Shown here: piece by piece, positions 7,274-15,197 of the stretch
How the letters are laid out: each line of letters opens with the position of its first letter
Position numbering within the stretch: position 1 is the first letter of the stretch
Source of the DNA: Gammaproteobacteria bacterium
Lineage (GTDB): Bacteria > Pseudomonadota > Gammaproteobacteria > Comchoanobacterales > Comchoanobacteraceae
Assembly: GCA_030829925.1 (NCBI GenBank)
Contig: JAURNZ010000029.1
Coordinates: 1-17,845, forward strand
Direction: 5' to 3'
DNA length: 17,845 bases
Program-made: the position numbers and the translations under genes
Notes under the pieces: model-generated
Database searches by the model: none
What the model was told of the DNA's origin: nothing
What the model saw: only the letters and a program-made list of their open reading frames with translations

Positions 7274-9527
7274 GTTTGCAGGCAGGGCAAATGATTTGTT
7301 CGCCTGCTTTTTTTGTGATTTTTTTTGTCATAATTGGCCATTCACATGAGGGGCAGGTTTTATTTATTGGTTCATTCCAAATGGCATATTTACATTTAGG
7401 GTAACCTTGGCAGCCATAGAAAACTTTACCTCTCCTTGAGAATCGCTTCAGGATATTCTTTTCTTTACATTCTGGACAAAGAACACCTGTATCTGTTGGC
7501 TGATTGAGAGATTCAATGTGTTTACAGTCAGGATAAGCACTGCAGCCAATAAATTTACCATATTTGCCGTGTTTGTAGACAAGTTCAGAATCACACTCTG
7601 GACATTTTCGGTCTACTAGCTCTGGCGTTTCAGGTTCTGTTGATCCATCAATATTTGAAGTATAGTCACATTCAGGGTAGCCGCTGCAGCCAATAAACTT
7701 GCCACGTTTGCCTAGCTTTATATATAAATCCTTATTGCATTTGGGACATTTTTCATCGATTGTTTCCTGAGTAACCTCGCTTCTTTGAACGGTGCCCCCA
7801 ACTGCCTCAATTTGAGTATGGAAGGGTGACCAAAAATCAGTCATGAGCGGGACCCATTCAATTTCACCACGTGACACAGCATCCAGTTTGTCTTCCAAGC
7901 TTGCTGTGAAGCCATATTCAACATATTTATCAAAATGATTATTTAAAAATCCGCAGACAACCTCGCCAACATCTGTTGGGCAAAATCTTTTTTGCTCATT
8001 CTTTTCAACGTATTCACGGTCAAGTAATGTGCTTATGATGGATGTGTAAGTGGATGGTCTCCCAATGCCAAGCTCTTCTAGATGTTTAACTAGGGTTGCT
8101 TCATTAAAACGGGCAGGCGGTTCTGTAAAATGTTGTTCGGAATTAAGCTTATCTATGGCAATTGACTCGCCTTTAGATAGTTTTGGCAAGAGGTTTTTTT
8201 CATCTAGTACCGAGGTTTTCTTATCATCCTGGCCTTCCTCGTAAACTTTTAGATAACCAGGATGTCTGATGGTTGATCCATTAGCTCTAAATGTTGCTAC
8301 TGCTTTTGCAACCAAATCAACTGCAACTGTATCTAATGTGGCAGATTCAGTTTGGCTTGCAAGAGCTCTTTGCCAAATCAGTCTGTAAAGTTTGAATTGG
8401 TCTTTGTCTAAAAATCTTGATACAGAATCTGGTGTTCTAGTAAAGTCAGTTGGGCGAATGGCTTCGTGTGCTTCCTGGGCATTTTTGGTTTTAGTTTTAA
8501 ATGTCCTTGGTTTGTCTGGCAGATAATCTTTCCCAAGTTTTTGTTCGATATAATCTCTGGCTTGGCTAATAGCCTCATTGCCTAATTGAACTGAGTCTGT
8601 ACGCATATAAGTTATTAAACCTGTTTGACCCTGATCAGTTTTTACGCCCTCATACAGTTGTTGTGCAATACGCATGGTTCGCGATGCACTAAAGCCCAGC
8701 TTTCTGACTGCATCTTGTTGTAGTGTCGAAGTTGTATAAGGTGGTGGTGGATTTCTTTTACGCTCTTTTTCAACAATCGATTCGATCTTAAGCTCACCTT
8801 GACTCGCTTCTTCAACTGCTTTAACGATATCGTTTGCTTGCGCTTCATTTTTTACCGTTAATGTATCAATTTTTTCATCATTATATTTTGTCAGTTTCGC
8901 TGAAAAAGTAATATTTTCTTTAGTATGTTCGGTGCTTATTTTCCAGTATTCTTGACTCACGAAGTTGCGAATTTCTTCTTCACGTTCAACAATCATTTTT
9001 AATGCAGGGCTTTGAACACGTCCAGCAGATAGCCCTCGTCGAATTTTCTTCCATAATAATGGTGATAAATTAAACCCTACTAAGTAATCAAGCGCTCTTC
9101 TGGCTTGTTGAGCATTTACTAAAGACATTTCAATTTTTCTAGGTGATTTTAGCGCCTCATTTACGGCCTTTTTTGTTATTTGGTAAAAGACAAGGCGGTC
9201 ACATGGTTTATCACTGCAGCCCGGTGTTGATTGGATTAAGTTCTGAATGTGCCATGCTATGGCCTCACCTTCTCTATCAGGGTCAGTTGCAAGGTATATG
9301 TGGTCGGCTTTTTTCGCCAGTTGTATTATTTTGTCAACATGTTTTTGGTTACGTTCGATTACAGAGTAATGCATTTTAAAATCATGCTCTGGTTCAACAG
9401 CGCCATTTTTTGGAATTAAATCCCGGACGTGACCGTAACTTGCTAAAACATTATACTCGTTGTTTAAGTATTGTTGTATAGTTTTAGCCTTAGATGGTGA
9501 CTCAACAATTAATAAAGATTTACCCAT
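7257..9527 (-). CDS. topA: DNA topoisomerase I
   Basis: Type IA topoisomerase that relaxes negative supercoils. The 756-residue protein has the TOPRIM domain (SLLIVESPSKAKTI at 4-17 and the acidic triad region TDPDREGEAIAW at 81-92), the RRALDYLVGF and SAGRVQSPAL segments, and the active-site Tyr307 in GLITYMRTDS. Four C-terminal zinc-ribbon modules follow, with cysteine quartets at about 594-620, 642-668, 684-712 and 725-750; the last is shortened (CPSC...CPAC). E. coli TopA is 865 residues and has extra C-terminal ribbon-like domains, so this is a somewhat shorter form. The ATG at 9527 is preceded by AGGA at good spacing. The thioesterase gene is transcribed divergently from a 77-base gap. 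Confidence 0.97.
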   Translation of the reverse strand: MGKSLLIVESPSKAKTIQQYLNNEYNVLASYGHVRDLIPKNGAVEPEHDFKMHYSVIERNQKHVDKIIQLAKKADHIYLATDPDREGEAIAWHIQNLIQSTPGCSDKPCDRLVFYQITKKAVNEALKSPRKIEMSLVNAQQARRALDYLVGFNLSPLLWKKIRRGLSAGRVQSPALKMIVEREEEIRNFVSQEYWKISTEHTKENITFSAKLTKYNDEKIDTLTVKNEAQANDIVKAVEEASQGELKIESIVEKERKRNPPPPYTTSTLQQDAVRKLGFSASRTMRIAQQLYEGVKTDQGQTGLITYMRTDSVQLGNEAISQARDYIEQKLGKDYLPDKPRTFKTKTKNAQEAHEAIRPTDFTRTPDSVSRFLDKDQFKLYRLIWQRALASQTESATLDTVAVDLVAKAVATFRANGSTIRHPGYLKVYEEGQDDKKTSVLDEKNLLPKLSKGESIAIDKLNSEQHFTEPPARFNEATLVKHLEELGIGRPSTYTSIISTLLDREYVEKNEQKRFCPTDVGEVVCGFLNNHFDKYVEYGFTASLEDKLDAVSRGEIEWVPLMTDFWSPFHTQIEAVGGTVQRSEVTQETIDEKCPKCNKDLYIKLGKRGKFIGCSGYPECDYTSNIDGSTEPETPELVDRKCPECDSELVYKHGKYGKFIGCSAYPDCKHIESLNQPTDTGVLCPECKEKNILKRFSRRGKVFYGCQGYPKCKYAIWNEPINKTCPSCEWPIMTKKITKKAGEQIICPACKHEVTE

Positions 9528-9579
9528 TCGTTTTCCTATTCAAAAAAATCATATTTCTGCAACAGTGCTATTTATAACA

Positions 9580-9585
9580 TATAAT
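9580..9585 (+). promoter_or_regulatory. Candidate -10 element for the thioesterase gene
   Basis: A perfect TATAAT about 20 bases before the start codon at 9605, in the AT-rich divergent gap 9528-9604. No convincing -35 box lies 16-18 bases upstream. The same AT-rich tract probably also contains the topA promoter, but I could not assign its boxes. Confidence 0.4.
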
Positions 9586-9604
9586 TATTATAAAAGAGAA
9601 CACG

Positions 9605-10087
9605 ATGATGCAAGTTAAAAAAAAATTAGTTTCAGAAAGTGCGTTAGAAAATCAAGTTTATCAAGTTTTTCCTGGTGATCTAAATCCTAATAATACTTTG
9701 TTTGGTGGGCATGTCATGGCCTTAATGGATAGTGTGGCTTATACAATAGCAACAATGCATAGCGGAAATGTTTGTGTGACTGCATGTGTGGATCATATTA
9801 ATTTTATCAAGCCAGCGAGACTTGGAGATAAGATTTTAATATCGGGATCAGTCAATAGGTCATGGAAAACTTCTTTAGAAGTGGGTATTAAAGTATGCAA
9901 GCAAAACATTAAGGGTGGAGAGATTGAGCAAATTTTAAAAGCATATTTAGTATTTGTGGCCATTGATCAGGATGGGATGCCTGTGGAAGTGCCTGAATTG
10001 GTGTCTCAATCAGAAGAAGAGCACAAAAGATTTATGTCAGCAGAGCTTAGAAGAGAGAAAAGAAATAGCAGGAGAAAAAGGGATTAA
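9605..10087 (+). CDS. Acyl-CoA thioesterase, YciA-like hotdog fold
   Basis: A 160-residue hotdog-fold acyl-CoA hydrolase. The N-terminal motif VFPGDLNPNNTLFGGHVMALMD contains the conserved N-x-x-x-x-x-FGG turn and the catalytic Asp42 of the YciA/BACH group. CVDHINFIKPARLGDKILISG and the central strand AYLVFVAIDQDGMPVEVP are also typical. The C-terminal tail is rich in Lys, Arg and Glu. Members release CoA from fatty acyl-CoA; chain-length preference cannot be read from the sequence. Two consecutive ATG codons (9605, 9608) follow an AAGAGA ribosome-binding site; the first is taken. The stop codon overlaps that of convergent folA. Confidence 0.9.
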   Translation: MMQVKKKLVSESALENQVYQVFPGDLNPNNTLFGGHVMALMDSVAYTIATMHSGNVCVTACVDHINFIKPARLGDKILISGSVNRSWKTSLEVGIKVCKQNIKGGEIEQILKAYLVFVAIDQDGMPVEVPELVSQSEEEHKRFMSAELRREKRNSRRKRD

Positions 10088-10575
10088 ATTCTATTAAATG
10101 TTTGGATAGAATATGCATATTTATGTTTGTCATCTATCTGATATTGAGTGGAATGTACTCTCTTCCATTGTGTTGGTTCAAACATAGGAAAAAATACATC
10201 GCCAATTAAATGATTATCTACGTAAGTTAAAACCATCTGGGATGCGATGGGAAGAAATGCTTCGTATACATTCTGTCCACCAATGATATAAACATCATCA
10301 TCATTTTTAGTTAGTTCAATGATTTCATCGATACTCTTGCAGCAAACAAAGCCAGGCGCTTCAAACAAGGTGGTGCTGAGGATGACATTATTTCTTTTGG
10401 GGAGTGGTTTTTGACTTGGTAAGCTTGCAAAGGTTTTTCTGCCCATAACAATGGTTTTGTTTAAAGTAGTTTCCTTAAAATGCTTAAAGTCGTTTGGCAG
10501 ATGCCAGGGAATGCCGCCGTCTTTCCCAATGGTGCGCTTGTGGTTTAATGCTGAAATTAAAATGAATCTAGGCAT
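10084..10575 (-). CDS. folA: Dihydrofolate reductase
   Basis: NADPH-dependent reduction of dihydrofolate to tetrahydrofolate. The 163-residue protein has the usual length of chromosomal bacterial DHFR. It shows ISALNHKRTIGKDGGIPWHLPNDFKHFK with the substrate-binding acidic Asp29, the NADPH-binding MGRKTFASLP, the VILSTT strand and the IIGGQNVYEAFLP loop. The tryptophan and leucine near the active site are conserved, and nothing suggests a plasmid-borne resistant type. The ATG at 10575 is preceded by a weak AGAG and a 14-base perfect palindrome. Its stop codon overlaps the thioesterase stop in the tetranucleotide TTAA. Confidence 0.96.
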   Translation of the reverse strand: MPRFILISALNHKRTIGKDGGIPWHLPNDFKHFKETTLNKTIVMGRKTFASLPSQKPLPKRNNVILSTTLFEAPGFVCCKSIDEIIELTKNDDDVYIIGGQNVYEAFLPIASQMVLTYVDNHLIGDVFFPMFEPTQWKRVHSTQYQIDDKHKYAYSIQTFNRI

Positions 10576-10576
10576 A

Positions 10577-10590
10577 AATAGAGCTCTATT
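10577..10590. promoter_or_regulatory. 14-bp perfect palindrome at the folA start, possible operator
   Basis: AATAGAGCTCTATT is a perfect inverted repeat. It lies one base upstream of the folA ATG and between it and a TATAAT-like -10 box on the minus strand (10599-10594). A -35-like TTTTCA is at 10623-10618 with 18-base spacing. The expected transcription start falls inside the palindrome, which fits an operator. Function is inferred from position and symmetry only. Confidence 0.35.
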
Positions 10591-10593
10591 ACT

Positions 10594-10623
10594 ATTATAA
10601 TGCGATAAAGCAAGATGAAAAGT
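10594..10623 (-). promoter_or_regulatory. Candidate sigma70 promoter for folA
   Basis: On the minus strand, TTTTCA (10623-10618), an 18-base spacer and a perfect TATAAT (10599-10594), about 19 bases before the folA start codon. Confidence 0.45.
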
Positions 10624-10827
10624 CTAATTTTTTTAAACGTTTTAACTAATTTCTGACAATATATTTAAACTGAGGCAAGTGTATTCAGCAGAAGACTGTA
10701 GTGCTTATGTCATAAATGATACAAACTGTTCTACAGATGTTATTGGTTAATGTGAACGTGTTACATTTTAGGCTGTTGTAATGATAGTATTGTTTTTAAT
10801 ATGCTTTTAGCATGCTTGGCCTTTGTT

Positions 10828-10857
10828 TTGACTGGAAAAACTGCTTGATCACATAAT
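10828..10857 (+). promoter_or_regulatory. Candidate sigma70 promoter for the cytochrome oxidase operon
   Basis: TTGACT (10828-10833), an 18-base spacer and CATAAT (10852-10857), about 26 bases before the first gene at 10884. The -10 box is the left arm of a perfect inverted repeat, CATAAT-GA-ATTATG (10852-10865), so a regulator could bind over the transcription start. Assigned by eye. Confidence 0.45.
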
Positions 10858-10883
10858 GAATTATGTTTAGTATATAAATATTC

Positions 10884-12422
10884 ATGCTAATAATACGATT
10901 AATAATTTCATTGATTTCTCTAATCTTGTCAAGCAATGCATTTGCTGAAGAGATTAGAAATCCTGTCGAGCATTGGGCATCATACCCAAAAATCTCTTAT
11001 CCTAAAGGTGATAAAGGTGAAGCCATAAAGCGTGGTGAATACCTCGTGATGGCTTCCGATTGCATTGCTTGTCACTCAACTGATGCTGAGCATCCATTTG
11101 CGGGTGGCAATGGTGTGCGCCCTGATATACCTCTATTAGGTTATCGTGTGCCAATAGGTACATTCTACTCTCCAAATATTACGCCAGATAAAAAAACAGG
11201 TATTGGAAATTGGACACAGAAAGATTTTCATAATGCTATTAGACATGGGGTTGCCCCAGATGGTAGCCAGTATTACCCTGCGCTGCCATACGTATGGTTT
11301 ACGAAATTTTCTGACGAAGAAATTGATGATATGTATGAGTATTTTATGGCAATTCCTGCTGTTGACAGAGAAAATAAGCCTCATGACATCCCATTTTTTA
11401 TGAAGTGGCGTGAGCTTATGTTGGGTTGGAAACTGTTATTTTTCTATCCATTTGATGGCCCTTATCGTCCTGACCCAACACGTTCGGAAGAGTGGAATCG
11501 AGGCGCCTTCTTGGTTGAGGGCCCAGCGCATTGTGGTATGTGTCATACCCCTATAACAATGTTTGGTTCTCCGCAGTTAGATAAGTCATACACGGGTTCA
11601 ATTATTGATGGTTATGCAGCGCCAAATATCACGGGCACAAGCTTGAAAAAAGTATCAGTTGATGAATTGATTCGTGTATTCAAGTACGATGAAGTTCCAG
11701 GTGGTGGTGAGGTTAAAGGGCCCATGAAAGAAGTTAACCACGATAGTTTAATGTATCTAAAAGATTCAGACCTAAAAGCAATCTCAGTCTATTTAAAGAC
11801 TACTGTTGATTCAGAGCCATTGGTTATTTCAGGGTCTGGAGATGCTAAAGGGCAAGCAATTTATAATAAACATTGCATGAATTGTCATGCCTCAGGTGCT
11901 GGTGGCGCGCCAAAGTATGGCGATGCTAATGATTGGGCGCCCATACAGGCACAGCCAGTCGACCAAACATATGAGCATGCCATCAAAGGCTTCCATGGGA
12001 TGCCGGCAATGGGTTTATGTGGCGAGTGTAATGATGATGATATTAAGGCTACAGTGAATTATATGCTTAAAGCAGTATCTGTAACAAAATCTAAGCCTAA
12101 AAGAGCGTTAGGACCTGCTCCTAAAAATTACACTTTAGATGATGGTAAGCAGCTCTATGAAAAAGTTTGTGCAAGTTGCCATGATGATGGCGCATTAAAT
12201 GCCCCGAAAATTGGTGATGAAAAAGCTTGGAAGCAAAGACTTACTTCACAAGGTTTCTTTGGTCTATTGAATGGTGTTGTGCATCCTGAGGGTTATAAGT
12301 CACTTCCTAATGATTGTGTTCCAAGAGGCACCTGTGATGACTGCAGTGATGGGCAATTGATAGCTGCGGTAAAGTATATTTTATATAAGAGCGTAAAACA
12401 AAATGATTTCAAACTTTGGTAA
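10884..12422 (+). CDS. Tetraheme c-type cytochrome (electron donor to the oxidase)
   Basis: A 512-residue exported cytochrome. The signal peptide ends NAFA|E at about residue 21. Four CXXCH heme sites are seen: CIACH (60-64), CGMCH (217-221), CMNCH (331-335) and CASCH (429-433). The first two domains resemble the diheme core of the cytochrome subunits of membrane alcohol/gluconate dehydrogenases (GEYLVMASDCIACHS, SPNITPDKKTGIGNWT, YPALPYVWFTKFSDEE). The last two resemble cytochrome c5, including the cysteine pair after the expected ligand (GLCGECNDDD, GTCDDCSDG). In domain 3 the Met ligand is probably Met373 or Met376. In domain 4 the expected Met aligns with Cys478. It is first in the operon and overlaps coxB by 20 bases. 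It probably passes electrons to CoxB. The ATG at 10884 has no clear ribosome-binding site. Confidence 0.9.
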   Translation: MLIIRLIISLISLILSSNAFAEEIRNPVEHWASYPKISYPKGDKGEAIKRGEYLVMASDCIACHSTDAEHPFAGGNGVRPDIPLLGYRVPIGTFYSPNITPDKKTGIGNWTQKDFHNAIRHGVAPDGSQYYPALPYVWFTKFSDEEIDDMYEYFMAIPAVDRENKPHDIPFFMKWRELMLGWKLLFFYPFDGPYRPDPTRSEEWNRGAFLVEGPAHCGMCHTPITMFGSPQLDKSYTGSIIDGYAAPNITGTSLKKVSVDELIRVFKYDEVPGGGEVKGPMKEVNHDSLMYLKDSDLKAISVYLKTTVDSEPLVISGSGDAKGQAIYNKHCMNCHASGAGGAPKYGDANDWAPIQAQPVDQTYEHAIKGFHGMPAMGLCGECNDDDIKATVNYMLKAVSVTKSKPKRALGPAPKNYTLDDGKQLYEKVCASCHDDGALNAPKIGDEKAWKQRLTSQGFFGLLNGVVHPEGYKSLPNDCVPRGTCDDCSDGQLIAAVKYILYKSVKQNDFKLW

Positions 12423-13596
12423 GATAATATTAGCCTTTTTGGCATCAAGCACTTTTGCTATGCAGCCATACAATGTAACTGAAGGTGTTACACCTATGTC
12501 TCACCAAATTTATGGTCTACATATGATCATATTTTATGTGTGTGTATTCATTGGTGTTGGGGTTGGTGTTGTTATGCTTTATACCCTTTACTATCACCGT
12601 AAAAGTAAGGGCGCTGTTGCTGCGCAGTTCCATGACAATTTTTGGGTTGAGGTTGTTTGGACATTGATACCATTTTTGTTATTGGTAGTGATGGCAATAC
12701 CATCCACATTAGTTTTAATGCGTTTAAATGATTCTAGAGATGCAGAAGTTAATATTAAAGTTGTTGGGATGCAGTGGAAATGGCGATATGAGTATCTGGA
12801 TCAAGATATTTCATTTAATAGTAACTTGGCGCCTTCCATAGCTAAAGCAATGAATGGGGAGCTAACCGATGAAGAAAAAGCAAATCCAAACTATCTTCTT
12901 GAAGTTGATCAACCCCTTGTTCTGCCAATTCATAAAAAAGTAAGATTTTTAATGACGTCTAATGATGTGATTCATGGATGGTTTATTCCAGAATTGGGTG
13001 TTAATCGTGATGCAAATCCAGGTTTGATTTCTGAGTCATGGGCATATATCGAAAAACCAGGTATTTATCGAGGGCAATGTAATCAATTATGTGGCTCTGG
13101 ACATGGTTTTATGCCTATTGTTGTCGTTGCATTGGCCGAAAAAGATTATGATCTATGGGTTAAAGCAAAGAGAAAAATTATACCAGAATCTGAAGCAGAT
13201 AAAATCATAAATAAAATTGCAACTGAGGTTAATCCTAACGCTATTAAAGCAGAAGATGATTCACAGAAAACGCCAGAACAAATAGCAATGAGTAAAGGTG
13301 AAGGTGTTTATGAAAATAATTGTGCAGGTTGCCACAAGTCTGATGGACAAGGGCAAGGGATTTTCCCAAAACTTGTTGGTAGTAGCTTAGCAACTGGTCC
13401 AATAGACCCTATGATTCACCAAATTTTATATGGCAAGGGAGCCATGCCTGGATTTAAGTCAATCCTAAGTCACGAAGAAATAGCACATGCGATTACTTAT
13501 GTAAGGAATAGCAGGGGTAATGATGATAAACAAAAATATGGTGCTACTGCTGGTGGTTTAGTAACGGCAGATCAAGTTGCAAAACTTGATAAGTAA
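12403..13596 (+). CDS. coxB: Cytochrome c oxidase subunit II with fused C-terminal cytochrome c
   Basis: Subunit II, which takes electrons into the oxidase through the dinuclear CuA centre. The 397-residue protein has a signal peptide (MISNFGKIILAFLASSTFA), two transmembrane helices (about 38-63 and 82-107), the W-x-W-x-Y electron-entry motif in MQWKWRYEY (Trp125, Trp127, Tyr129), and CuA ligands His191, Cys226, Cys230, His234 and Met237 (GQCNQLCGSGHGFM). A cytochrome c domain follows, with CAGCH at 307-311 and probable Met ligand Met348 in AMPGF, as in caa3-type oxidases. The residue between the CuA cysteines is Gln228, where Glu is normally conserved. The start overlaps the upstream cytochrome gene by 20 bases, which suggests coupled translation. 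Confidence 0.95.
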   Translation: MISNFGKIILAFLASSTFAMQPYNVTEGVTPMSHQIYGLHMIIFYVCVFIGVGVGVVMLYTLYYHRKSKGAVAAQFHDNFWVEVVWTLIPFLLLVVMAIPSTLVLMRLNDSRDAEVNIKVVGMQWKWRYEYLDQDISFNSNLAPSIAKAMNGELTDEEKANPNYLLEVDQPLVLPIHKKVRFLMTSNDVIHGWFIPELGVNRDANPGLISESWAYIEKPGIYRGQCNQLCGSGHGFMPIVVVALAEKDYDLWVKAKRKIIPESEADKIINKIATEVNPNAIKAEDDSQKTPEQIAMSKGEGVYENNCAGCHKSDGQGQGIFPKLVGSSLATGPIDPMIHQILYGKGAMPGFKSILSHEEIAHAITYVRNSRGNDDKQKYGATAGGLVTADQVAKLDK

Positions 13597-13631
13597 TGGT
13601 GAGTTTAGAATAGAGAAGTAAGAGGATAAAT

Positions 13632-15197
13632 ATGGCAGATCAACCAGAAAAAGGTTTAATGAGGTGGGTAACTACCACAAATCACAAAGACATTGGAACA
13701 TTATATTTGCTTTTTAGCTTAACTATGTTCTTTGTTGCAGGTTTTTTAGCATTAATCATGAGGACTGAATTGTCTTCTCCATACTTAATGATCATTAGTC
13801 CATTAACGTATAATCAATTAGTTACTTCGCATGGATTGATTATGATTTTTGGGGCAATTATGCCTGCATTAGCTGGATTTGCAAATTGGCAAATTCCGAT
13901 GATGATCGGTGCAGCAGATATGGCGTTTCCAAGGTTAAACAATTGGAGTTTTTGGTTGTTGCCGTTTGCAACATTTATGTTAATGTCGCCATATTTTTTA
14001 AATGGTCCGCCAGCTGATATGGGGTGGACTTTTTATGCGCCGCTTTCAACTACTTATGGCCCCCCAGGCACTGATGCTATGATTTTTGGTATTCATATGT
14101 TAGGGATTTCATCAATCTTAGCATCTATAAATATCATCGCAACCATCTTGAATTTACGTGCACCAGGGATGACTTTAATGAATATGCCTATGTTTGTATG
14201 GTCTTGGTTGGTAACTGCTTTCCTTATTCTTGCTATCATGCCAATTTTGGCTGGCACAGTAACAATGATGCTTACGGATAGACATTTTGGCACAAGCTTT
14301 TTCAATGCTGCAGGTGGTGGTAGCCCATTATTATTTGAGCATTTATTTTGGTTTTTTGGTCATCCAGAGGTATATGTATTGGCATTACCAGTATTTGGGA
14401 TTATTTCAGAGATAATCCCAGCATTTAGTAGAAAGCCATTGTTCGGTGCAACGTCAATGATTTACGCTATTGGGGGTATTGCAATTATGTCATTTGTTGT
14501 TTGGGTGCATCACATGTTTACAACAGGTGTTCATTTGGGTACACAAATTTTCTTTATGTACACAACAATGATTGTTGCGGTGCCTACGGGTGTAAAAGTA
14601 TTTAACTGGATGGGTACGATGTATAAAGGCTCTATAACCTTAGAGCCCCCAATGAAGTTTGCAGTTGGATTTGTGTACTTATTTACATTAGGTGGGTTAA
14701 CTGGAGTGATGTTAGCGATTGTGCCAGCAGATTATCAATACCATGCTACTTACTTTGTCGTTGGACACTTCCACTATGTTGTTGTTGCAGGATTATACCT
14801 GGGTTTAGTGGCGGGCGCATATTTTTGGGTGCCAAAATGGACTGGAAGGATGTACAGTTTTAAAGTTGCAGATTGGCATTTTTGGCTAACATTGATTTCT
14901 TCAAATATTACATTTTTTCCGATGCTATTGGTTGGTCTTGCAGGCATGCCAAGAAGAATTCCTGATTATAACTTGCAATTTACAGACTTTAATCAAATTG
15001 CAACCATTGGTGCATTTATGTTTGGGATATCACAAATATTGTTTGTGATATGTATGTATCAAGCAATCAAAACTGGTCCAAAAGCTAAAAAAATAATATG
15101 GGATGGTGCCAAAGGTCTTGAGTGGACATTAGATACACCATTACCCTATCATACATTTGAGAAGCCGCCCAAGGTGACTGGTAAAACTTACGTATGA
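13632..15197 (+). CDS. coxA: Cytochrome c oxidase subunit I
   Basis: Catalytic subunit of an aa3-type heme-copper oxidase that reduces O2 and pumps protons. The 521-residue polytopic protein has heme a ligands His67 and His381, heme a3 ligand His379 (VVGHFHYV), CuB ligands His244, His293 and His294, and Tyr248 for the His-Tyr cross-link (GHPEVY). Glu246 and Asp96 (ADMAFPRLNN) mark the D-channel and Lys322 (PTGVKVFNW) the K-channel, so it is an A1-type enzyme. The position after His371, normally the Asp of the H-D-T-Y-Y/F motif, is Ala372 (YHATYFVV). The ATG follows an AGAGGA ribosome-binding site 35 bases after coxB. The stop overlaps the next ATG (ATGA). Confidence 0.97.
   Translation: MADQPEKGLMRWVTTTNHKDIGTLYLLFSLTMFFVAGFLALIMRTELSSPYLMIISPLTYNQLVTSHGLIMIFGAIMPALAGFANWQIPMMIGAADMAFPRLNNWSFWLLPFATFMLMSPYFLNGPPADMGWTFYAPLSTTYGPPGTDAMIFGIHMLGISSILASINIIATILNLRAPGMTLMNMPMFVWSWLVTAFLILAIMPILAGTVTMMLTDRHFGTSFFNAAGGGSPLLFEHLFWFFGHPEVYVLALPVFGIISEIIPAFSRKPLFGATSMIYAIGGIAIMSFVVWVHHMFTTGVHLGTQIFFMYTTMIVAVPTGVKVFNWMGTMYKGSITLEPPMKFAVGFVYLFTLGGLTGVMLAIVPADYQYHATYFVVGHFHYVVVAGLYLGLVAGAYFWVPKWTGRMYSFKVADWHFWLTLISSNITFFPMLLVGLAGMPRRIPDYNLQFTDFNQIATIGAFMFGISQILFVICMYQAIKTGPKAKKIIWDGAKGLEWTLDTPLPYHTFEKPPKVTGKTYV

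Larger units (their letters stand above)
10576..10883. other. 308-base non-coding gap between folA and the oxidase operon
   Basis: No convincing coding region was seen on either strand. The stretch holds the folA promoter and palindrome at its left end, a loose inverted repeat AATGT-N9-ACATT (10749-10767), a short hairpin-like ATGCT-TTT-AGCAT (10801-10813), and the candidate oxidase promoter at 10828-10857. No terminator-like GC-rich stem with a T-run was found. Confidence 0.6.

Noticed and set aside
8050..8244. Open frame antisense to topA
   Set aside because: It is a chance frame opposite a conserved part of topoisomerase I and shows no recognisable protein features.
10749..10767. CRP/FNR-like site AATGT-N9-ACATT upstream of the oxidase operon
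   Set aside because: The half-sites do not fit the TGTGA-N6-TCACA spacing and the FNR TTGAT-N4-ATCAA core is absent; only five bases pair.
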